From Ferrimonas senticii DSM 18821 (lineage in GTDB: Bacteria > Pseudomonadota > Gammaproteobacteria > Enterobacterales > Shewanellaceae), in assembly GCF_000422665.1 (NCBI RefSeq), contig NZ_AUGM01000001.1, forward strand, positions 117,352 to 181,351: DNA of 64,000 nucleotides, read 5' to 3'. Positions 63,989 to 64,000 of the stretch are shown piece by piece. Made by a program: the position numbers and the translations under genes. How positions within the stretch are numbered: the first letter of the stretch is position 1; every line of letters starts with the position of its first letter. The notes below the pieces were generated by a model. That model was not told the DNA's origin. It did not search any database and saw nothing but the letters and a program-made list of their open reading frames with translations.

Positions 63989-64000
63989 GTTATTAGTTGG

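Noticed and set aside
63748-63996. 82-residue ORF at the right edge
   Set aside because: It lies entirely in the noncoding MITE copy and is not conserved in copy 1.

Overview
The window reads as chromosome of a marine-type gammaproteobacterium, probably near Ferrimonas, Shewanella or another Alteromonadales group. This is inferred from gene content and order: a complete hisLGDCBHAFI-type operon, yoaA-tsaB, a fadD-rnd-fadD block, the kefG-kefB pair, yjjI-yjjW and CNNM/CBS pairs. Core genes are visibly GC-rich. The stretch from about 26.5 to 34 kb, and again from 39.4 to 41.5 kb, is clearly AT-richer and carries accessory genes.

Layout. 1-7.0 kb: histidine biosynthesis operon on the minus strand with a five-His leader peptide and attenuator; hisI(E) runs off the left edge. 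7.1-11.1 kb: yoaA helicase, tsaB, a small conserved protein and an exported methyltransferase-like protein. 11.1-15.5 kb (minus): gshA, ndh, frmA. 15.8-16.7 kb: a type IV pilin-like gene whose stop codon has been entered by a 260-bp MITE. 16.8-22.5 kb: alpha/beta hydrolase, fadD, rnd and a second fadD with fatty-acid-regulator-like operators. 22.5-26.5 kb: HD hydrolase, long RecX-like protein, hmp, DUF364 protein.

26.5-41.5 kb is the accessory region. It holds three separate, nearly identical attI-like integron sites (G of the crossover at 26872, 31860 and 39552). Each is followed by gene cassettes with recognisable attC sites, yet no integron integrase gene lies in the window. Array 1 carries a membrane protein, an AbiGi-like abortive-infection protein, a 57-residue protein and a DUF6559-like protein. 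Array 2 carries one NACHT-type NTPase interrupted by a single in-frame amber codon. Array 3 carries four small envelope proteins of unknown function. Between the arrays lie an MFS exporter with its LysR regulator, a histidine-rich TonB receptor with a CadR-type MerR regulator, and a large Tat-exported PhoD-type phosphatase.

41.5-64 kb returns to core genes: nudL, a TlpA-like thioredoxin, pabB, the mdlAB-like ABC exporter, folD, a DUF885 peptidase-like protein, two CNNM/CBS proteins, small membrane proteins, a DUF2157-like membrane protein with a Kelch protein, kefG-kefB, yjjI-yjjW and an unrecognised gene. A second copy of the MITE closes the window.

Most interesting: the multiplied orphan attI sites, which turn at least three chromosomal loci into cassette landing sites presumably served by an integrase elsewhere. 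Two of the cassettes look like anti-phage genes.
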